Shown here: piece after piece, positions 33,588-48,160 of the stretch | Numbering within the stretch: the first letter of the stretch is position 1 | How the letters are laid out: the number at the start of each line of letters is the position of its first letter | From: a bacterium | GTDB taxonomy: Bacteria > Actinomycetota > Acidimicrobiia > Spongiisociales > Spongiisociaceae | DNA length: 64,000 nucleotides | NCBI GenBank assembly: GCA_028821575.1 | Contig: JAPPFW010000052.1 | Location: 59,149-123,148 of the forward strand | Direction of reading: 5' to 3' | Translations under genes and position numbers: made by a program | Notes under the pieces: model-generated | Databases searched by the model: none | The model's input: the letters and a program-made list of their open reading frames with translations, nothing else | Told to the model about the DNA's origin: nothing

Positions 33588-34145
33588 ATGGTCTCCACCA
33601 ACGACGTCAAGACCGGGATGGCGCTCGACCTCCCCGACGGGCTGTTCCAGATCATCGAGCATCAGCATGTCAAACCGGGCAAGGGCAGGGCATTCGTCCG
33701 CATGAAGCTCAAGAACCTTCGCACGGGTGCGGTGATCGACCGCACCTTCCGCGCCGACGAGAACGTGCCCCAGGCCCTGATAGACCGGCGCGATCACCAG
33801 TACCTCTACCGGGACGATTTCGGTTACCACTTCATGAACCTGGAGACCTATGCCCAGTTCGCCCTTTCGGAGGACGACATCGGCGAAGCCCGCAACTACA
33901 TCACCGAGGGCTCCACCGTAATGCTCCCGCTCTACGAGGACTTTCCCATCGGCATCGAGCTGGCCGCCTCGGTCCACCTGCAGGTGACCGCCGCGGAACC
34001 CGCAGTCCGGGGGGATCGGGTGTCCGGCGCGACCAAGCCGGTTACGCTCGAGACGGGTCTGGTCGTCCAGGCACCGCTGTTCATCGACGCCAGCGACATC
34101 ATAAAGGTTGACACCCGGTCCGGAACGTACATATCCCGGGCCTGA
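33588..34145 (+). CDS. efp: Elongation factor P
   Basis: HVKPGKGRAFVRMKLKNL; C-terminal DTRSGTYISRA. Confidence 0.97.
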   Translation: MVSTNDVKTGMALDLPDGLFQIIEHQHVKPGKGRAFVRMKLKNLRTGAVIDRTFRADENVPQALIDRRDHQYLYRDDFGYHFMNLETYAQFALSEDDIGEARNYITEGSTVMLPLYEDFPIGIELAASVHLQVTAAEPAVRGDRVSGATKPVTLETGLVVQAPLFIDASDIIKVDTRSGTYISRA

Positions 34146-34173
34146 GAACAATACCGACACCTCGCTTCCCACC

Positions 34174-34542
34174 ATGAAGAAACCGGAGCCGCGGGCCAGG
34201 GCGCTGGAAGCGCTCTACCAGGCTGACATGCGCGAGGTGGACGACCCGGCACGGGGGCTGAGCGGACGCGCGCGCCGCTATGTGGAAGGGGTGTCCAGCC
34301 GTCGGGAGACCTTGGACAGCCGGATCGAAGCCGCATCCGAGCGGTGGCCACTGCACCGGATGGCCGCGGTCGATCGGACGATCCTGCGGCTGGCGCTCTA
34401 CGAACTCCTGTACGAGGCGAGACCTACCGCGGTAGTGATCGACGAGGCTGTAAAACTCGCCAAGCAGTACTCGACCAGGGGAAGCGGCGCCTTCGTCAAC
34501 GGCGTGCTTGCTGCCCTGGCGCGCCAGGTCCGGCCCGGCTAG
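34174..34542 (+). CDS. nusB: Transcription antitermination factor NusB
   Basis: RARALEALYQADM; AAVDRTILRLALYELLY; VIDEAVKLAKQYSTRGSGAFVNGVL. Confidence 0.94.
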   Translation: MKKPEPRARALEALYQADMREVDDPARGLSGRARRYVEGVSSRRETLDSRIEAASERWPLHRMAAVDRTILRLALYELLYEARPTAVVIDEAVKLAKQYSTRGSGAFVNGVLAALARQVRPG

Positions 34543-34612
34543 TGGTTGGTGGTATATCAAACTCATTGGTTAACATTCTCTAACAGTTAATACCTAGCAG
34601 CTAGGTGTAGAG

Positions 34613-34897
34613 TCAACCGGTTGCGGCGTGTCCTGTCTCGGGTTCCGTGATCGACCGTGGGGTGGGCGTGACCATGGTTTCGATGCGGACGATTCGTTCT
34701 CCATGGACCTTGATATCAGCACGCGTGTCTTTGATTTCGGATCGCACGTCCTTGATTTCCGATCTCAGGTCGCGTATATCGGATCGCACGTCTCTGATAT
34801 CGGATCGGATGTCCTTGATGTCGGACCGTATCCAGAGCAGGAGCGCGCTCAGCAGTATGCCGACGAGGCCGATCGAGGCGGAGAGAGTCGCTTCCAT
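34613..34897 (-). CDS. Small membrane-anchored coiled-coil protein built of heptad repeats
   Basis: N-terminal TM (LSASIGLVGILLSALLLWI) followed by IRSDIKDIRSDIRDVRSDIRDLRSEIKDVRSEIKD. Confidence 0.65.
   Translation of the reverse strand: MEATLSASIGLVGILLSALLLWIRSDIKDIRSDIRDVRSDIRDLRSEIKDVRSEIKDTRADIKVHGERIVRIETMVTPTPRSITEPETGHAATG
34710..34835. repeat. 21-bp tandem repeat, 6 units, encoding the RSDIxDx heptads
   Basis: Units starting at 34710, 34731, 34752, 34773, 34794, 34815 (e.g. ttgatttcggatcgcacgtcc). Confidence 0.85.
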
Positions 34898-34933
34898 GCC
34901 CTTACGATATCCGAGCCTGCCCGCACCGGGAAC

Positions 34934-35010
34934 CCCCTTGTTGTCCGTGGTCCGTTGCCCGTTGGGTGGTAGCTGTCCACTGCCCACTGACCTGGCGCCA
35001 GCCACCAAAC
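34934..35010. repeat. Heptamer array: CCCCTTG TTGTCCG TGGTCCG TTGCCCG TTGGGTG GTAGCTG TCCACTG CCCACTG ACCTGGC GCCAGCC ACCAAAC
   Basis: In-phase degenerate 7-mers upstream of the pyr leader. Confidence 0.7.
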
Positions 35011-35049
35011 ACGCAAAAAATGGTCCGGCACTGTTACCATGAGCAGACC

Positions 35050-35080
35050 TTTAACTCGGTCCCGTGAGGCCGGAAAGGAG
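35050..35080 (+). promoter_or_regulatory. PyrR-binding RNA element in pyr operon leader
   Basis: CGGTCCCGTGAGGCCGGAAAGGAG matches the PyrR binding-loop pattern CAGUCCAGAGAGGCUGAGAAGG with compensatory stem changes. Confidence 0.85.
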
Positions 35081-35189
35081 GCCGCTTGCGCCTGTTTCAG
35101 GCGCGGCGCCGGGGGTACACGGCCCCCGAGTTGCCGCGCAGACTGCTTCCCCCCGGTGGTGCTGGTCTCCGCGCGTCCAGGAGGTGTTG

Positions 35190-35768
35190 TTGCCGCTGGT
35201 AATGACCGCGAACGATGTGAGCAGGGCGATACGCCGCATAGCCCACGAGGTGATCGAAGGGTCACCCGGCGTGCTCCCCGTGCTGGTCGGGATCCACACG
35301 AGGGGTGTGCCTCTCGCGGGCCGGATAGCGGATGCAATCCGGAGTTTCGGTGGATCAGAGGTTCCGGTGGGCGCTCTCGACATCGCCCTGCACCGCGACG
35401 ATCTCGCCCGGCGGCCAACCGCGCCGCTGGCAGCGACCCGCCTGCCCGTGAACATCACGGATCGCACGGTGGTGCTGGTGGACGATGTCCTGTTCACCGG
35501 GAGAACCGTGCGCGCCGCCCTCGACGCTCTCAACGACTTCGGGCGTCCGGCCGTGGTGAGGCTGGCGGTACTGGTGGACCGGGGCCACAGGCAACTTCCC
35601 ATCCGGCCCGACCATGTGGGTAAGAACGTGCCCACATCGACGATCGAGCGTGTCTCCGTACTGCTTTCCGAGATAGATGGAGAGGAGGGTGGGGTGTGGA
35701 TCCATCGCACACCCGAGTCTCCGGACGGGCGGCGGCAGGACATCGAGGTCGAGGAGATCACCGCATGA
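35190..35768 (+). CDS. pyrR: Bifunctional pyr operon regulator / uracil phosphoribosyltransferase PyrR (start approximate)
   Basis: [12 protein letters not shown]...[43 protein letters not shown] 5' of TTG. Confidence 0.95.
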   Translation: MPLVMTANDVSRAIRRIAHEVIEGSPGVLPVLVGIHTRGVPLAGRIADAIRSFGGSEVPVGALDIALHRDDLARRPTAPLAATRLPVNITDRTVVLVDDVLFTGRTVRAALDALNDFGRPAVVRLAVLVDRGHRQLPIRPDHVGKNVPTSTIERVSVLLSEIDGEEGGVWIHRTPESPDGRRQDIEVEEITA

Positions 35769-36673
35769 GCTTCCTGACCACCAGGGGCGTCCCCCGCCGG
35801 GATCTCGAGGAGATCCTCGACCTCGCCGAGGAGTTCACGGAAGTGCTCTCCAGGCCCATTCCCAAGGTGCCGGCCCTGCAGGGCAAGTTGGTTGCCAATT
35901 TGTTCTTCGAGAACTCCACGCGCACGCGGCTTTCCTTCGAACGCGCCACCAGGGCATTGTCAGCCGATGTCATGAGCTTCAGCGCCGGGGGCTCCTCCCT
36001 TTCGAAGGGCGAGAGCCTCAAGGACACCGCCCAGACCATTGAAGCTCTGGGCGCGGACCTCATGGTGGTCAGGCACAAGGCAACCGGCGCCCCCTGGCGG
36101 ATCGCCGGATGGGTCGAGTGTCCGGTCGTGAACGCCGGCGACGGCGCCCACCAGCATCCGACCCAGGCCGTTCTGGACTGCCTCACGCTGCGGCAGCGAT
36201 TTGGCAGCCTCGACGGGCTCCGGGTGGCCATCGTGGGCGACATCCGCCACTCGAGGGTCGCCCGCTCCAATGTCTTTGCCTTCACGACGCTGGGCGCCCG
36301 AGTGATTCTGGTCGCCCCCAAGACGTTACAGCCGGTGTCCTCCGCGGGCTGGCCGGCCGACACGGCCGATGACCTCGATGCGGTCCTCGGGGAGGTGGAC
36401 GTGGTCTACCTGTTGCGTATCCAAGCGGAAAGGGGGGGCATGTCGGTGTTCCCGTCCTTGCCGGAGTACGTGTCCCGCTACGGGCTGACCCCCGAGCGCT
36501 TCGCCCGGTTGTCCCCCGAGGGTGTCGTGTTGCACCCGGGGCCGATGAACCGCGGCGTGGAGATAAGCGATACGGTGGCCGCCCACCCGCGCGCGCTGAT
36601 CCTCGATCAGGTTGCCAACGGGGTGGCGATCCGGATGGCCGTGCTGTTCGCGCTGCTGGGAGGTAAGGGGTGA
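35765..36673 (+). CDS. pyrB: Aspartate carbamoyltransferase catalytic subunit
   Basis: [38 protein letters not shown]. Confidence 0.97.
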   Translation: MSFLTTRGVPRRDLEEILDLAEEFTEVLSRPIPKVPALQGKLVANLFFENSTRTRLSFERATRALSADVMSFSAGGSSLSKGESLKDTAQTIEALGADLMVVRHKATGAPWRIAGWVECPVVNAGDGAHQHPTQAVLDCLTLRQRFGSLDGLRVAIVGDIRHSRVARSNVFAFTTLGARVILVAPKTLQPVSSAGWPADTADDLDAVLGEVDVVYLLRIQAERGGMSVFPSLPEYVSRYGLTPERFARLSPEGVVLHPGPMNRGVEISDTVAAHPRALILDQVANGVAIRMAVLFALLGGKG

Positions 36674-38016
36674 ACGGCGTAAGGCTCGTAGGTGGGACGG
36701 TCCTCACGCCCGGAGGCGCCGTCCGGGCCGACGTGCGGATCCGCGACGGCCTAGTCGTGGATGTAGTCCCCGGTCTCGGAGATGACGGCGGAGGGTCGGG
36801 CGCCCCGGCGGATGAGCGGCTGATCGACGTGGCGGGCCTGCTCGTGGGTCCGGGACTGGTCGATCTGCACACTCATCTGCGCGAGCCCGGCCACGAGTGG
36901 AAGGAGGACATCGCCTCCGGGTCCTCCGCCGCAGCGGCCGGAGGATTCACCGCCGTGGTCGCCATGCCAAACACGAATCCTCCCACCGACACGGGGCACT
37001 TGGCCCGCTACATCGCGGATCGCGGAAGGCAGGTCGGCTTAGTGGACGTGGTACCGGCCGGATGCATCACCGCCGGCCAGGAAGGTAGGCGCCTGGCGCA
37101 CCTCGACGAGTTGTTCGCGGCGGGAGTGCGGGTCTTCACCGACGACGGCCACACGGTGGCCGACGCGGGGTTGCTGCGCAGGGCCATGGAGTACCTGGAG
37201 TCCCGGGGAGGGTTGATAGCGCAGCACGCCGAGGATCCCGGCCTGAGTCGGGGAGGCCACATGCACGAGGGTAAGGTCTCATCGCTGCTCGGCATGTTGG
37301 GGCTTCCCGCTCTCGCCGAGACGGTGGTCGTGGCCCGCGATCTGGCCCTGGCGGAACTCACCGGCGCCCGGTACCACGTCCAGCATGTGAGTTGCGCGCG
37401 GACCGTCGAGCTGATCCACGCCGCCAAGCAGCGAGGGGTGGCGGTGACCGCCGAGGTGACTCCCCATCATCTCTGGTTCACCGACGAGCGCGTCATGTCG
37501 ATGCACCCGGTCTTCAGGATGTACCCGCCGCTACGTACGCGCTCCGACATAGAGGTACTCATCGAAGGTCTGCGGGACGGCGTTATCGACGCGGTCGCCA
37601 CCGACCATGCCCCTCACGCCGCCCACGAGAAGGACGTTCCCTTCGAGGATGCACCCAACGGAGTGACGGGGCTGGAGACGGCCTTCTCCGCTGTCCGCTC
37701 GGTACTCGATTGCGACCCGCGCAAGCTGTTCCGTCGGTTGTCCGTGGCGCCGGCCGCCATCGCCGGCCTTGATCGCCACGGTCGGTGGATCGAGCCCGGC
37801 ATCCCGGCCAACCTGGTTGTGGTGGACTGGGACGCGGTCTGGAGGCCTGGCCACTTCCGCTCCAAGTCCTCAAACTCACCCTTCGCCGGCGTGCAGCTCA
37901 CCGGGAAGGTGTGTTACACGTTCCACGACGGCCTGCTCTCCTACGATGCCGGGGCGTCTCTCGATTGCTCCACGGGCGACGCAGCGAGCGCGATCCCGGC
38001 CGGTGGCATCCAATGA
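36670..38016 (+). CDS. pyrC: Dihydroorotase
   Basis: [25 protein letters not shown]. Confidence 0.97.
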   Translation: MNGVRLVGGTVLTPGGAVRADVRIRDGLVVDVVPGLGDDGGGSGAPADERLIDVAGLLVGPGLVDLHTHLREPGHEWKEDIASGSSAAAAGGFTAVVAMPNTNPPTDTGHLARYIADRGRQVGLVDVVPAGCITAGQEGRRLAHLDELFAAGVRVFTDDGHTVADAGLLRRAMEYLESRGGLIAQHAEDPGLSRGGHMHEGKVSSLLGMLGLPALAETVVVARDLALAELTGARYHVQHVSCARTVELIHAAKQRGVAVTAEVTPHHLWFTDERVMSMHPVFRMYPPLRTRSDIEVLIEGLRDGVIDAVATDHAPHAAHEKDVPFEDAPNGVTGLETAFSAVRSVLDCDPRKLFRRLSVAPAAIAGLDRHGRWIEPGIPANLVVVDWDAVWRPGHFRSKSSNSPFAGVQLTGKVCYTFHDGLLSYDAGASLDCSTGDAASAIPAGGIQ

Positions 38017-39178
38017 GGAAAGGGATCCTCGTCACGGCCGACGGGGAGGTGTTCGAGGGTAGGTCGGTGGGAACCGACGGGGTACGGGTGGGGGAGGCCG
38101 TCTTCAACACGTCCATGACCGGCTACCAGGAGGTGCTGTCCGACCCGTCCTACGCCGGGCAGGTCGTGGTCATGACCTCGCCCCACATCGGCAACTACGG
38201 AGTCAGCGATCACGACGACCAGGCAACCGCGCCGGCTGCCCGGGGCTTGGTCGTGCGTTCCCTCTCGCGGCGCCACTCAAACTGGCGCGCCGAGGGAAGC
38301 CTGGCCTCATATCTGGTCACCCATGATCTGGTAGCCCTTGCCGACCTGGACACCCGACGGCTCACCCGGCATCTCAGGGACTTCGGGGCGATGCCGGTTG
38401 CGATCGGCACCGATGCCGATGCGGGGGAGATGTGGGAGATCGCCGCCTCGGCGCCCCGAATGGAGGGCCAGGACCTCGCCACCGGGGTGACCACGCCGGT
38501 TCCATACCGCATCGAGCCGTCCACGACGCCGTTGGGCCGGGTGGTGGCGATGGACCTCGGTATGAAACGCGACATCGGACGCCGTCTGGCGGCCCGTGGG
38601 CTGGAGGTCGATGTCCTGCCGGCCACCTGTTCGGCCGACGAGATCCTCGATCTGAGCCCGGACGGGGTGTTCCTGTCCAACGGTCCCGGCGATCCGGACG
38701 CCTTGGGGGACCAGATCCGAGCGGTCCGGGGCGTGCTGGGTAAGGCGCCGCTCTTCGGCATTTGTCTGGGCCACCAGATCCTGGGGCTGGCATTGGGCGC
38801 CACGACCTTCAAGCTCCCGTTCGGTCACCACGGCGGCAACCATCCGGTCCGGAGGCTCGACGACGGCCGCGTGGAGATCACCGCGCAGAATCACGGGTTC
38901 GCGGTGGATCTCTGGTCGCTGGCAGGCCGTCAGCGGCCGGTACGCACCGGTCTGGCCGGTCCTGAACTGCTACCCGAACAGGTGACGAGTGACTTCGGCG
39001 AAGTACGGCCGACGCATCAGAATCTGAATGACGGGACACTCGAGGGGCTCCGATGCCTCGACGTTCCCGCTTTCTCGGTCCAGTACCACCCCGAGGCAGC
39101 GCCCGGCCCTCATGATTCGCTGGGCCTGTTCGACGACTTCATGGAACTGATCGGTCTGGCCGATCCGGACGTCGCCTG

Positions 39179-39179
<1 letters not shown>
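38013..39179 (+). CDS. carA: Carbamoyl phosphate synthase small subunit
   Basis: [46 protein letters not shown]. Confidence 0.97.
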
Positions 39180-42423
<3,244 letters not shown>

Positions 42424-42424
<1 letters not shown>

Positions 42425-43332
42425 TGGATCGCGCCATCGTGTTGGGACCGGTCGAGCTCCGATCTCCGTTGATCGGGGCTTCGGGCACCGTCGGGTCCGG
42501 GGTTGACTTCGTGGCCGTGGCCGACCCTGGGCGCTACGGAGCGCTGGTCGCCAAGTCGGTCGCGCCGGACGCCTGGAGGGGGAACCGGCCGCCCCGCTTG
42601 GCGCCGGCCGGATTGGGGATGCTCAACGCGATAGGTATCCAGAACCCGGGTATCGAGCAATGGGCGGCCGAGGTCGGTCCACGGTTGAACGGAGTCGGTG
42701 TTCCCGTCTGGGGCTCAGCGGTGGGGTATACCCCCGAGGACTTCGCCCGGGTGGCGAAGGGTCTGGAGGACGCCGGGGTGCAGGCGGTCGAGATCAACCT
42801 CTCGTGTCCCAACCTCGACGGACATGGTCTGATTGCACTGGACCCTGCCGCGTCCGCTCGCGTGGTGGAGGCGGTCCGGCGTAGTGTTTCGTTGCCGGTC
42901 GCCGCCAAGCTGTCACCCAACGCCTCCGACATCGTGGCGGTGGCGAGGTCGGTGCGGGAAGCCGGCGCAGACTGGGTGGTGCTGACCAATACCGTGTTGG
43001 GAGCGGCGATTGACATCGAGACCCGCCGGCCCCGCCTCTCCACGGTGACCGGCGGGTACTCGGGCCCTCCGGTCAAACCCATCGCGTTGTGGTGCGTCAT
43101 GGAGGTTGCCGCCGCCCTGCCGGGGTTTCCCATCGTGGGATGTGGGGGAGTTACGAAGGGAGCCGATGTGGTCGAGTTCCTGCTGGCGGGCGCGAGTGCG
43201 GTGGCGGTGGGAACGGCTCACTTCGCCGAACCCCGGGTGGCGGGGCGCATTGATCGGGAGCTGGCCCGGTGGTGCCGCAAACATGGTGTGGCCAGGGTCT
43301 TTGACCTTGTGGGTGGGGTGGCGAAGCGGTGA
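42424..43332 (+). CDS. pyrD: Dihydroorotate dehydrogenase, class 1B-like
   Basis: VEINLSCPN (Cys base); GGYSGPPVKPIALW; GCGGVTKGADVVEFLLAGA. Confidence 0.94.
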
Positions 43333-43542
43333 TCCGGGTGCCCGGTCCATCCGCCCAGGGTGGTCCACACGGACATCACCGATAAACTGTGGTATTGTAC
43401 GTTAGCTGGCACAGTTGTGCTATTGGCGCTCGCGAGAGTCGGCAGGTTCGGGTGGAGAGAGACCTGATGGACCGGACCGAGACGTACAGGGTGTCGTGGT
43501 CGTGCGAGCGGCTCGTCGTGATCGCGTGAGGCGGAGGGAAGC

Positions 43543-44265
43543 TTGAAACAGCGTGAAAACCCGATTCTGGTGGCGCTCGACGTTCCCACCGCGGAGCGGG
43601 CGGTCCGCTTGGCCGAAGGCTTGTCGCCCCACGTGGGCGGTTTCAAGGTAGGCCTCGAGTTGCTCACCGGGCCGGGGCCACGCATCATCGGAGTTCTCGC
43701 CCGCTTGGGGAAACCGGTGTTCGCCGATGCGAAGCTGCACGACATTCCCAACACGGTGAAGGCGGCGGCCCGCCATCTTGGGGTTGCGGGCGCACGCTGG
43801 ATCACCGCTCACGCAGCAGGTGGCAAGGCGATGCTGGCGTCCGCCGTAGAGGGTCTGACCGAGGGTGCGGGTGCTCGACGGGCGGGAGTCCTGGCCATCA
43901 CGGTGCTCACGAGTCTGGATCAGGAGTCCCTGGCTGCCACCGGTGTCAGCGCCTCGCCAGGACGGCTCACCGCCCGGCGGGCCCGGTTGGCGGCCGCAGT
44001 TGGCTGCGAGGGGGTCGTCACGTCGGTCAAGGAACTGGCAGTGATCTCCGACGTCGCGCCCGGGCTGGTGACAGTGGTGCCGGGTATCCGGCCGCCAGGT
44101 GTTTCCGCGGACGACCAGGTTCGGACTGCCACTCCCGCCGGCGCCATGTCACGCGGCGCTGACTATCTGGTCATCGGGAGGGCTATCACACAGTCGCCGG
44201 ATCCGGCAACCGCGGCGAAGGAAATACTGGCTACCATGAATGGTCGCATCAGTGGGTTACGATGA
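43543..44265 (+). CDS. pyrF: Orotidine 5'-phosphate decarboxylase
   Basis: ILVALDVPTAERAVRL; FADAKLHDIPNTV; VVPGIRPPG. Confidence 0.96.
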   Translation: MKQRENPILVALDVPTAERAVRLAEGLSPHVGGFKVGLELLTGPGPRIIGVLARLGKPVFADAKLHDIPNTVKAAARHLGVAGARWITAHAAGGKAMLASAVEGLTEGAGARRAGVLAITVLTSLDQESLAATGVSASPGRLTARRARLAAAVGCEGVVTSVKELAVISDVAPGLVTVVPGIRPPGVSADDQVRTATPAGAMSRGADYLVIGRAITQSPDPATAAKEILATMNGRISGLR

Positions 44266-44350
44266 GGATTAGAGTGTTGCGCGCCTGGCACGCCTCACTA
44301 GAGCCGGATGGACCCTACGATGCCGGTTGTACACGAGCAAAGGAACTTGC

Positions 44351-44662
44351 ATGGCACCTCCGCATTTGACCCCAGAGCAACGAGCTCAAGCCTTGGAGAA
44401 GGCGGCGATGGCCCGCCGGAAGAGAGCCGAGATCAAGCAGTTGCTCAAGACAGGCTCGCTATCGTTTGCGCAATTGCTGGAAGAAGCAGAGGCGGACCCG
44501 ATGGTGGCCGGAATCAAAGTCAGTGCGGTACTTGCATCCATGCCAAGGATCGGAAAGATCAAGTCCAAGCGCCTGATGGAGCGGCTCGGCATCGCGGAGA
44601 ACCGACGGATCCGGGGTCTCGGTGAGCGACAGCGCGCCGCTCTCCTCGAACAGTTCAACTGA
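44351..44662 (+). CDS. mihF: Actinobacterial integration host factor (mIHF)
   Basis: VSAVLASMPRIGKIKSKRLMERLGIAENRRIRGLGERQRAALL; upstream of gmk. Confidence 0.93.
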   Translation: MAPPHLTPEQRAQALEKAAMARRKRAEIKQLLKTGSLSFAQLLEEAEADPMVAGIKVSAVLASMPRIGKIKSKRLMERLGIAENRRIRGLGERQRAALLEQFN

Positions 44663-45227
44663 TCCTGCCGCCGTCCCCCGGTCGAGGGGACGGCTGGTTA
44701 TCATCTCGGGGCCGTCCGGGGTGGGTAAGAACACCGTCGTCCGGGCTATGGCGGCTCATCGCACGTTTCACTTCTCCGTATCGGCCACGACCAGGCCGGC
44801 CAGACCCGGCGAGACCAACGGGGTGGACTATCACTTCGTCGATTCTGAAGCCTTCGAGTCGATGGTCGAGGAGGATCGGTTGCTCGAGTGGGCGGAGTTC
44901 GCGGGAAGCCGGTACGGCACCCTCAGGGGAGAGGTACTCGACTACCTCGAGGTCGGACGCGACGTGGTACTCGATGTCGAGTTGACCGGGGCCTTACACG
45001 TGATGGAGTCGTACCCTGACGCAGTCTCGATCTTCGTCATGCCCCCTTCGATAGAGGAACTCGAATCTCGTATGAGGGGTCGCCGGGACATGTCGGAATC
45101 CCAGATCGCCACCCGCCTCGCCCTGGCACAAGAGCAGATGCAGGTGGGTCCGGATCGGTTCCGCCATGTCGTGGTCAACGAAGATCTCGATGCAACGGTG
45201 GCTGCGATCATGGATATACTTGAGTAG
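44622..45227 (+). CDS. gmk: Guanylate kinase
   Basis: IISGPSGVGKNTVV; SVSATTRPARPGETNGVDYHFV. Confidence 0.95.
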   Translation: MSDSAPLSSNSSTDPAAVPRSRGRLVIISGPSGVGKNTVVRAMAAHRTFHFSVSATTRPARPGETNGVDYHFVDSEAFESMVEEDRLLEWAEFAGSRYGTLRGEVLDYLEVGRDVVLDVELTGALHVMESYPDAVSIFVMPPSIEELESRMRGRRDMSESQIATRLALAQEQMQVGPDRFRHVVVNEDLDATVAAIMDILE

Positions 45228-45430
45228 ACCGTGAGGGAAGACTCACGAGCGGGTCCCGTCCGATCAACCCGGACGCCCGGTTCCGTTCGAGGAGTACGGC
45301 AGTCACGATCGCCTCTGGTCGCTATGTCGCTTGTCCGGCACCCGGTCGGCAGTGGCTGGGCCCGCGGGGATCGATGGCTGTCCGGTACGGTCCGATGCAA
45401 AGCCGAGCTGTTTGAAGGGTGAATCCGAAG

Positions 45431-45712
45431 ATGATCGAACCAGCTGTCGAAGAAGTCATCGAGAGGACCGGTGGGCGTTTCAACCTCGTAGTCCTGGCAT
45501 CCCGCCGAGCCCGGCAGATCAACAACTACTACAGCCAACTGGGCGGGGGAATCGGTCACTACATACCGCCACAGGTCCACTCCCTGAGCCACAAGCCCCT
45601 CACCATCGCTCTGGAGGAGATCGCGGCCGGGAAGCTGACGGTGGCAACGGGGGAAGGCTCCGCCGGTGAAGAGAGTGACGAGGCGGACCTCGATGAGGCC
45701 GGAGAAGAGTAA
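45431..45712 (+). CDS. rpoZ: RNA polymerase omega subunit
   Basis: GRFNLVVLASRRARQINNYY; KPLTIALEEIAAGKL. Confidence 0.93.
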   Translation: MIEPAVEEVIERTGGRFNLVVLASRRARQINNYYSQLGGGIGHYIPPQVHSLSHKPLTIALEEIAAGKLTVATGEGSAGEESDEADLDEAGEE

Positions 45713-46907
45713 CCCGGCACTGTACGGCCGCCGCCTGCTCCTGGGTGTATCCGGCGGTATCGCTGCGTACAAGGCTGTCTACCTCGCTCGGCGTCTCACA
45801 GAGGCCGGAGCAGAGGTACGCACTGTGATGACCGCCGGAGCCCTCCGCTTCGTGGGCGAGCCGAGCCTGGGTGCGGTCACGGGTCATCGGGTGGTCACAT
45901 CCCTGTACGGTGCGATGGAGGTGAGCCCGCACACCGAGTTGGCACGCTGGGCCGATGCCATGGTGGTCGCACCGGCTACCGCCAACGTCCTTGCCAAGGT
46001 CGCAAACGGGCTGTCCGATGATGCCCTCACCGCAACGATCGCTGCTTTCGATGGGCCGTTGCTGCTGGCACCGGCCATGCACAGTGAGATGTGGCATCAG
46101 CCGGCGGTTCGACGCAACGTGCAGACGCTCAAGGACGACGGCCGGTGCCTGGTCGGGCCCGCATCGGGGGCGCTCGCCGGAGGAGACTCCGGGATAGGTC
46201 GGATGGTCGAGCCGGAGGAGATCGTGCAAGCCACCGCAGGCGTGTTCGACTCATCCCTGAAGGGGCTGACCGTGCTGGTGACAGCCGGCGGCACCAGGGA
46301 GGCCATCGACCCGGTGCGCTACGTGGGCAACCACTCCTCGGGAAAGATGGGCCACGCGCTGGCGGCGGAAGCTGCCGCTCGAGGGGCGAGCGTCATCCTG
46401 GTTACGACCGCTGCGGATGTGGATCTGCCCGGACCCGTGGAGATCATCGCGGTCGAGAGCGCTCAGGACATGGCCCGTGAGGTCTGGTCCAGAGCCCCTA
46501 CACTGGACGTGGCGGTTCTGGCGGCGGCGGTAGCCGACTTCCGGCCTGTCGACGTGGCCAACACCAAGATGGCGAGGACCGACGGACCTCCCACGATCGT
46601 CCTCGAGTCGACCCCCAACGTTCTGGCCGGGCTGGTCGAACGGGTGGGTTCAGGGGTGACGGTGGTGGGTTTCGCCGCCGAGACAGGGGGTCTCGACCGG
46701 GCGGTCCAGAAGGCTGCCTCCTACGGAGTGGACTTCCTTGTCGCCAACGACGTGACCCTCCCCGGGAGCGGGTTCGGCACCGATACGAACGAGGTGTCGA
46801 TCATCTTCCCCGACGGGAGCCGGGAGGCTCTCGAACTCATGTCCAAGAGGGGAGTGGCCGCCGAGATTTGGTCCATGGTGTCGGACTTGCGCAGCGATCT
46901 TGGCTGA
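45693..46907 (+). CDS. coaBC: Bifunctional phosphopantothenoylcysteine decarboxylase/synthase
   Basis: LLLGVSGGIAAYKAVYLARRL; APAMHSEMW; GGTREAIDPVRYVGNHSSGKMG. Confidence 0.97.
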   Translation: MRPEKSNPALYGRRLLLGVSGGIAAYKAVYLARRLTEAGAEVRTVMTAGALRFVGEPSLGAVTGHRVVTSLYGAMEVSPHTELARWADAMVVAPATANVLAKVANGLSDDALTATIAAFDGPLLLAPAMHSEMWHQPAVRRNVQTLKDDGRCLVGPASGALAGGDSGIGRMVEPEEIVQATAGVFDSSLKGLTVLVTAGGTREAIDPVRYVGNHSSGKMGHALAAEAAARGASVILVTTAADVDLPGPVEIIAVESAQDMAREVWSRAPTLDVAVLAAAVADFRPVDVANTKMARTDGPPTIVLESTPNVLAGLVERVGSGVTVVGFAAETGGLDRAVQKAASYGVDFLVANDVTLPGSGFGTDTNEVSIIFPDGSREALELMSKRGVAAEIWSMVSDLRSDLG

Positions 46908-46940
46908 GCACCCTCTGTCGATCCATATACTGAGGCGTTG

Positions 46941-48140
46941 ATGCGGTTCTTCACGAGCGAATCGGTGACCGAGGGCCACCCCGACAAGATGGCCGACCGC
47001 ATCTCCGATTCGATACTGGACGCCATCCTGGAGCGTGATCCGGAGGCTCGCGTGGCCTGCGAGACGATGGTCGCATCCTCGAAGGTCATCCTGGCCGGGG
47101 AGATCGGGTACTCGCAGGAGCTCGCCGAAACCGATCATCTGTCTCCCGGAGAGATCGAGCACTGCGTAAGGGAAGCTCTCAGACACATCGGATACACGTT
47201 CGATGAGGAAGGGTTCCATGCTGATCGGGTTCCGATCGGCGTGCTCCTCAACAATCAGAGCGCCGACATAGCGGCAGGCGTCTCGGTGGCGCTCGAGGCG
47301 CGGCGCGGAGCCAAGGACCCGCTCGATCAACTCGGCGCCGGCGACCAGGGTCTCATGTTCGGATACGCCAACCGGGAGACAGATGAGTTGATGCCGGCAC
47401 CGATCCGGTTGGCCCACCGTTTGGCCGAGCGACTGACCGAGGTCAGGCGCGCCGGAGTGCTCGAATACCTGCGTCCGGACGGCAAGACTCAGGTGACTGT
47501 CCGTTACGAGGACAACGCCCCCGTCGCGGTGCCCCGCGTGTTGATCTCCTCTCACCATTCGAAGGACGTTCCGTCGGAGCAGATGGAAGACGACCTGCGG
47601 TCCCACGTGCTAAAGGCCATCGGCGACGAACTGATCGATGACGACACGGAGTTGCTCGTGAACCCGACCGGCCGTTTCGAGATCGGTGGTCCGGAGGGTG
47701 ATGCCGGACTCACCGGCCGGAAGATCATCGTTGACACGTATGGGGGTTATGCCCGCCACGGGGGAGGGGCCTTTTCCGGTAAGGACCCGACCAAGGTCGA
47801 CAGATCGGCAGCCTACTTCGCGCGTTACGTGGCCAAGAACGTGGTGGCAGCCCGTTTGGCGGAACGTTGCGAGATCCAGGTCGCGTACGCCATCGGCATG
47901 GCCAGGCCGTTCTCGGTCGATCTCGAGACATTCGGGACTTCGGAGGTCGACCCCGCCAAGCTGGCGACTCTCGTGGCTGACTTCTTCGACTTCCGGCCCG
48001 CGGCCATCTTGAAGACCTTGCGCCTGCGCAGGCCGATCTACGCGAGAACAGCCGCCTACGGCCACTTCGGGCGGCCAAGCTTCCCCTGGGAGTCGACCGA
48101 GCCTGCCGGCGATCTGAAAGCTGCAGCAGGTTCGCTCTGA
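46941..48140 (+). CDS. metK: S-adenosylmethionine synthetase
   Basis: [53 protein letters not shown]. Confidence 0.98.
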   Translation: MRFFTSESVTEGHPDKMADRISDSILDAILERDPEARVACETMVASSKVILAGEIGYSQELAETDHLSPGEIEHCVREALRHIGYTFDEEGFHADRVPIGVLLNNQSADIAAGVSVALEARRGAKDPLDQLGAGDQGLMFGYANRETDELMPAPIRLAHRLAERLTEVRRAGVLEYLRPDGKTQVTVRYEDNAPVAVPRVLISSHHSKDVPSEQMEDDLRSHVLKAIGDELIDDDTELLVNPTGRFEIGGPEGDAGLTGRKIIVDTYGGYARHGGGAFSGKDPTKVDRSAAYFARYVAKNVVAARLAERCEIQVAYAIGMARPFSVDLETFGTSEVDPAKLATLVADFFDFRPAAILKTLRLRRPIYARTAAYGHFGRPSFPWESTEPAGDLKAAAGSL

Positions 48141-48160
48141 CGGGGACCAACGTTGCCCGG

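Noticed and set aside
43409-43420. Interrupted palindrome GCACAGTTGTGC upstream of pyrF
   Set aside because: Short dyad without a recognised regulator; plausible operator but unsupported.
44706-44735. Gmk P-loop GPSGVGKNTVV with Asn in place of the usual Ser
   Set aside because: Single conservative substitution; rest of the enzyme is canonical.
45230-45247. Hairpin CGTGAG-GGAAGA-CTCACG after gmk as terminator
   Set aside because: No U-tract and only a 6-bp stem; insufficient to call with rpoZ following in the same operon.
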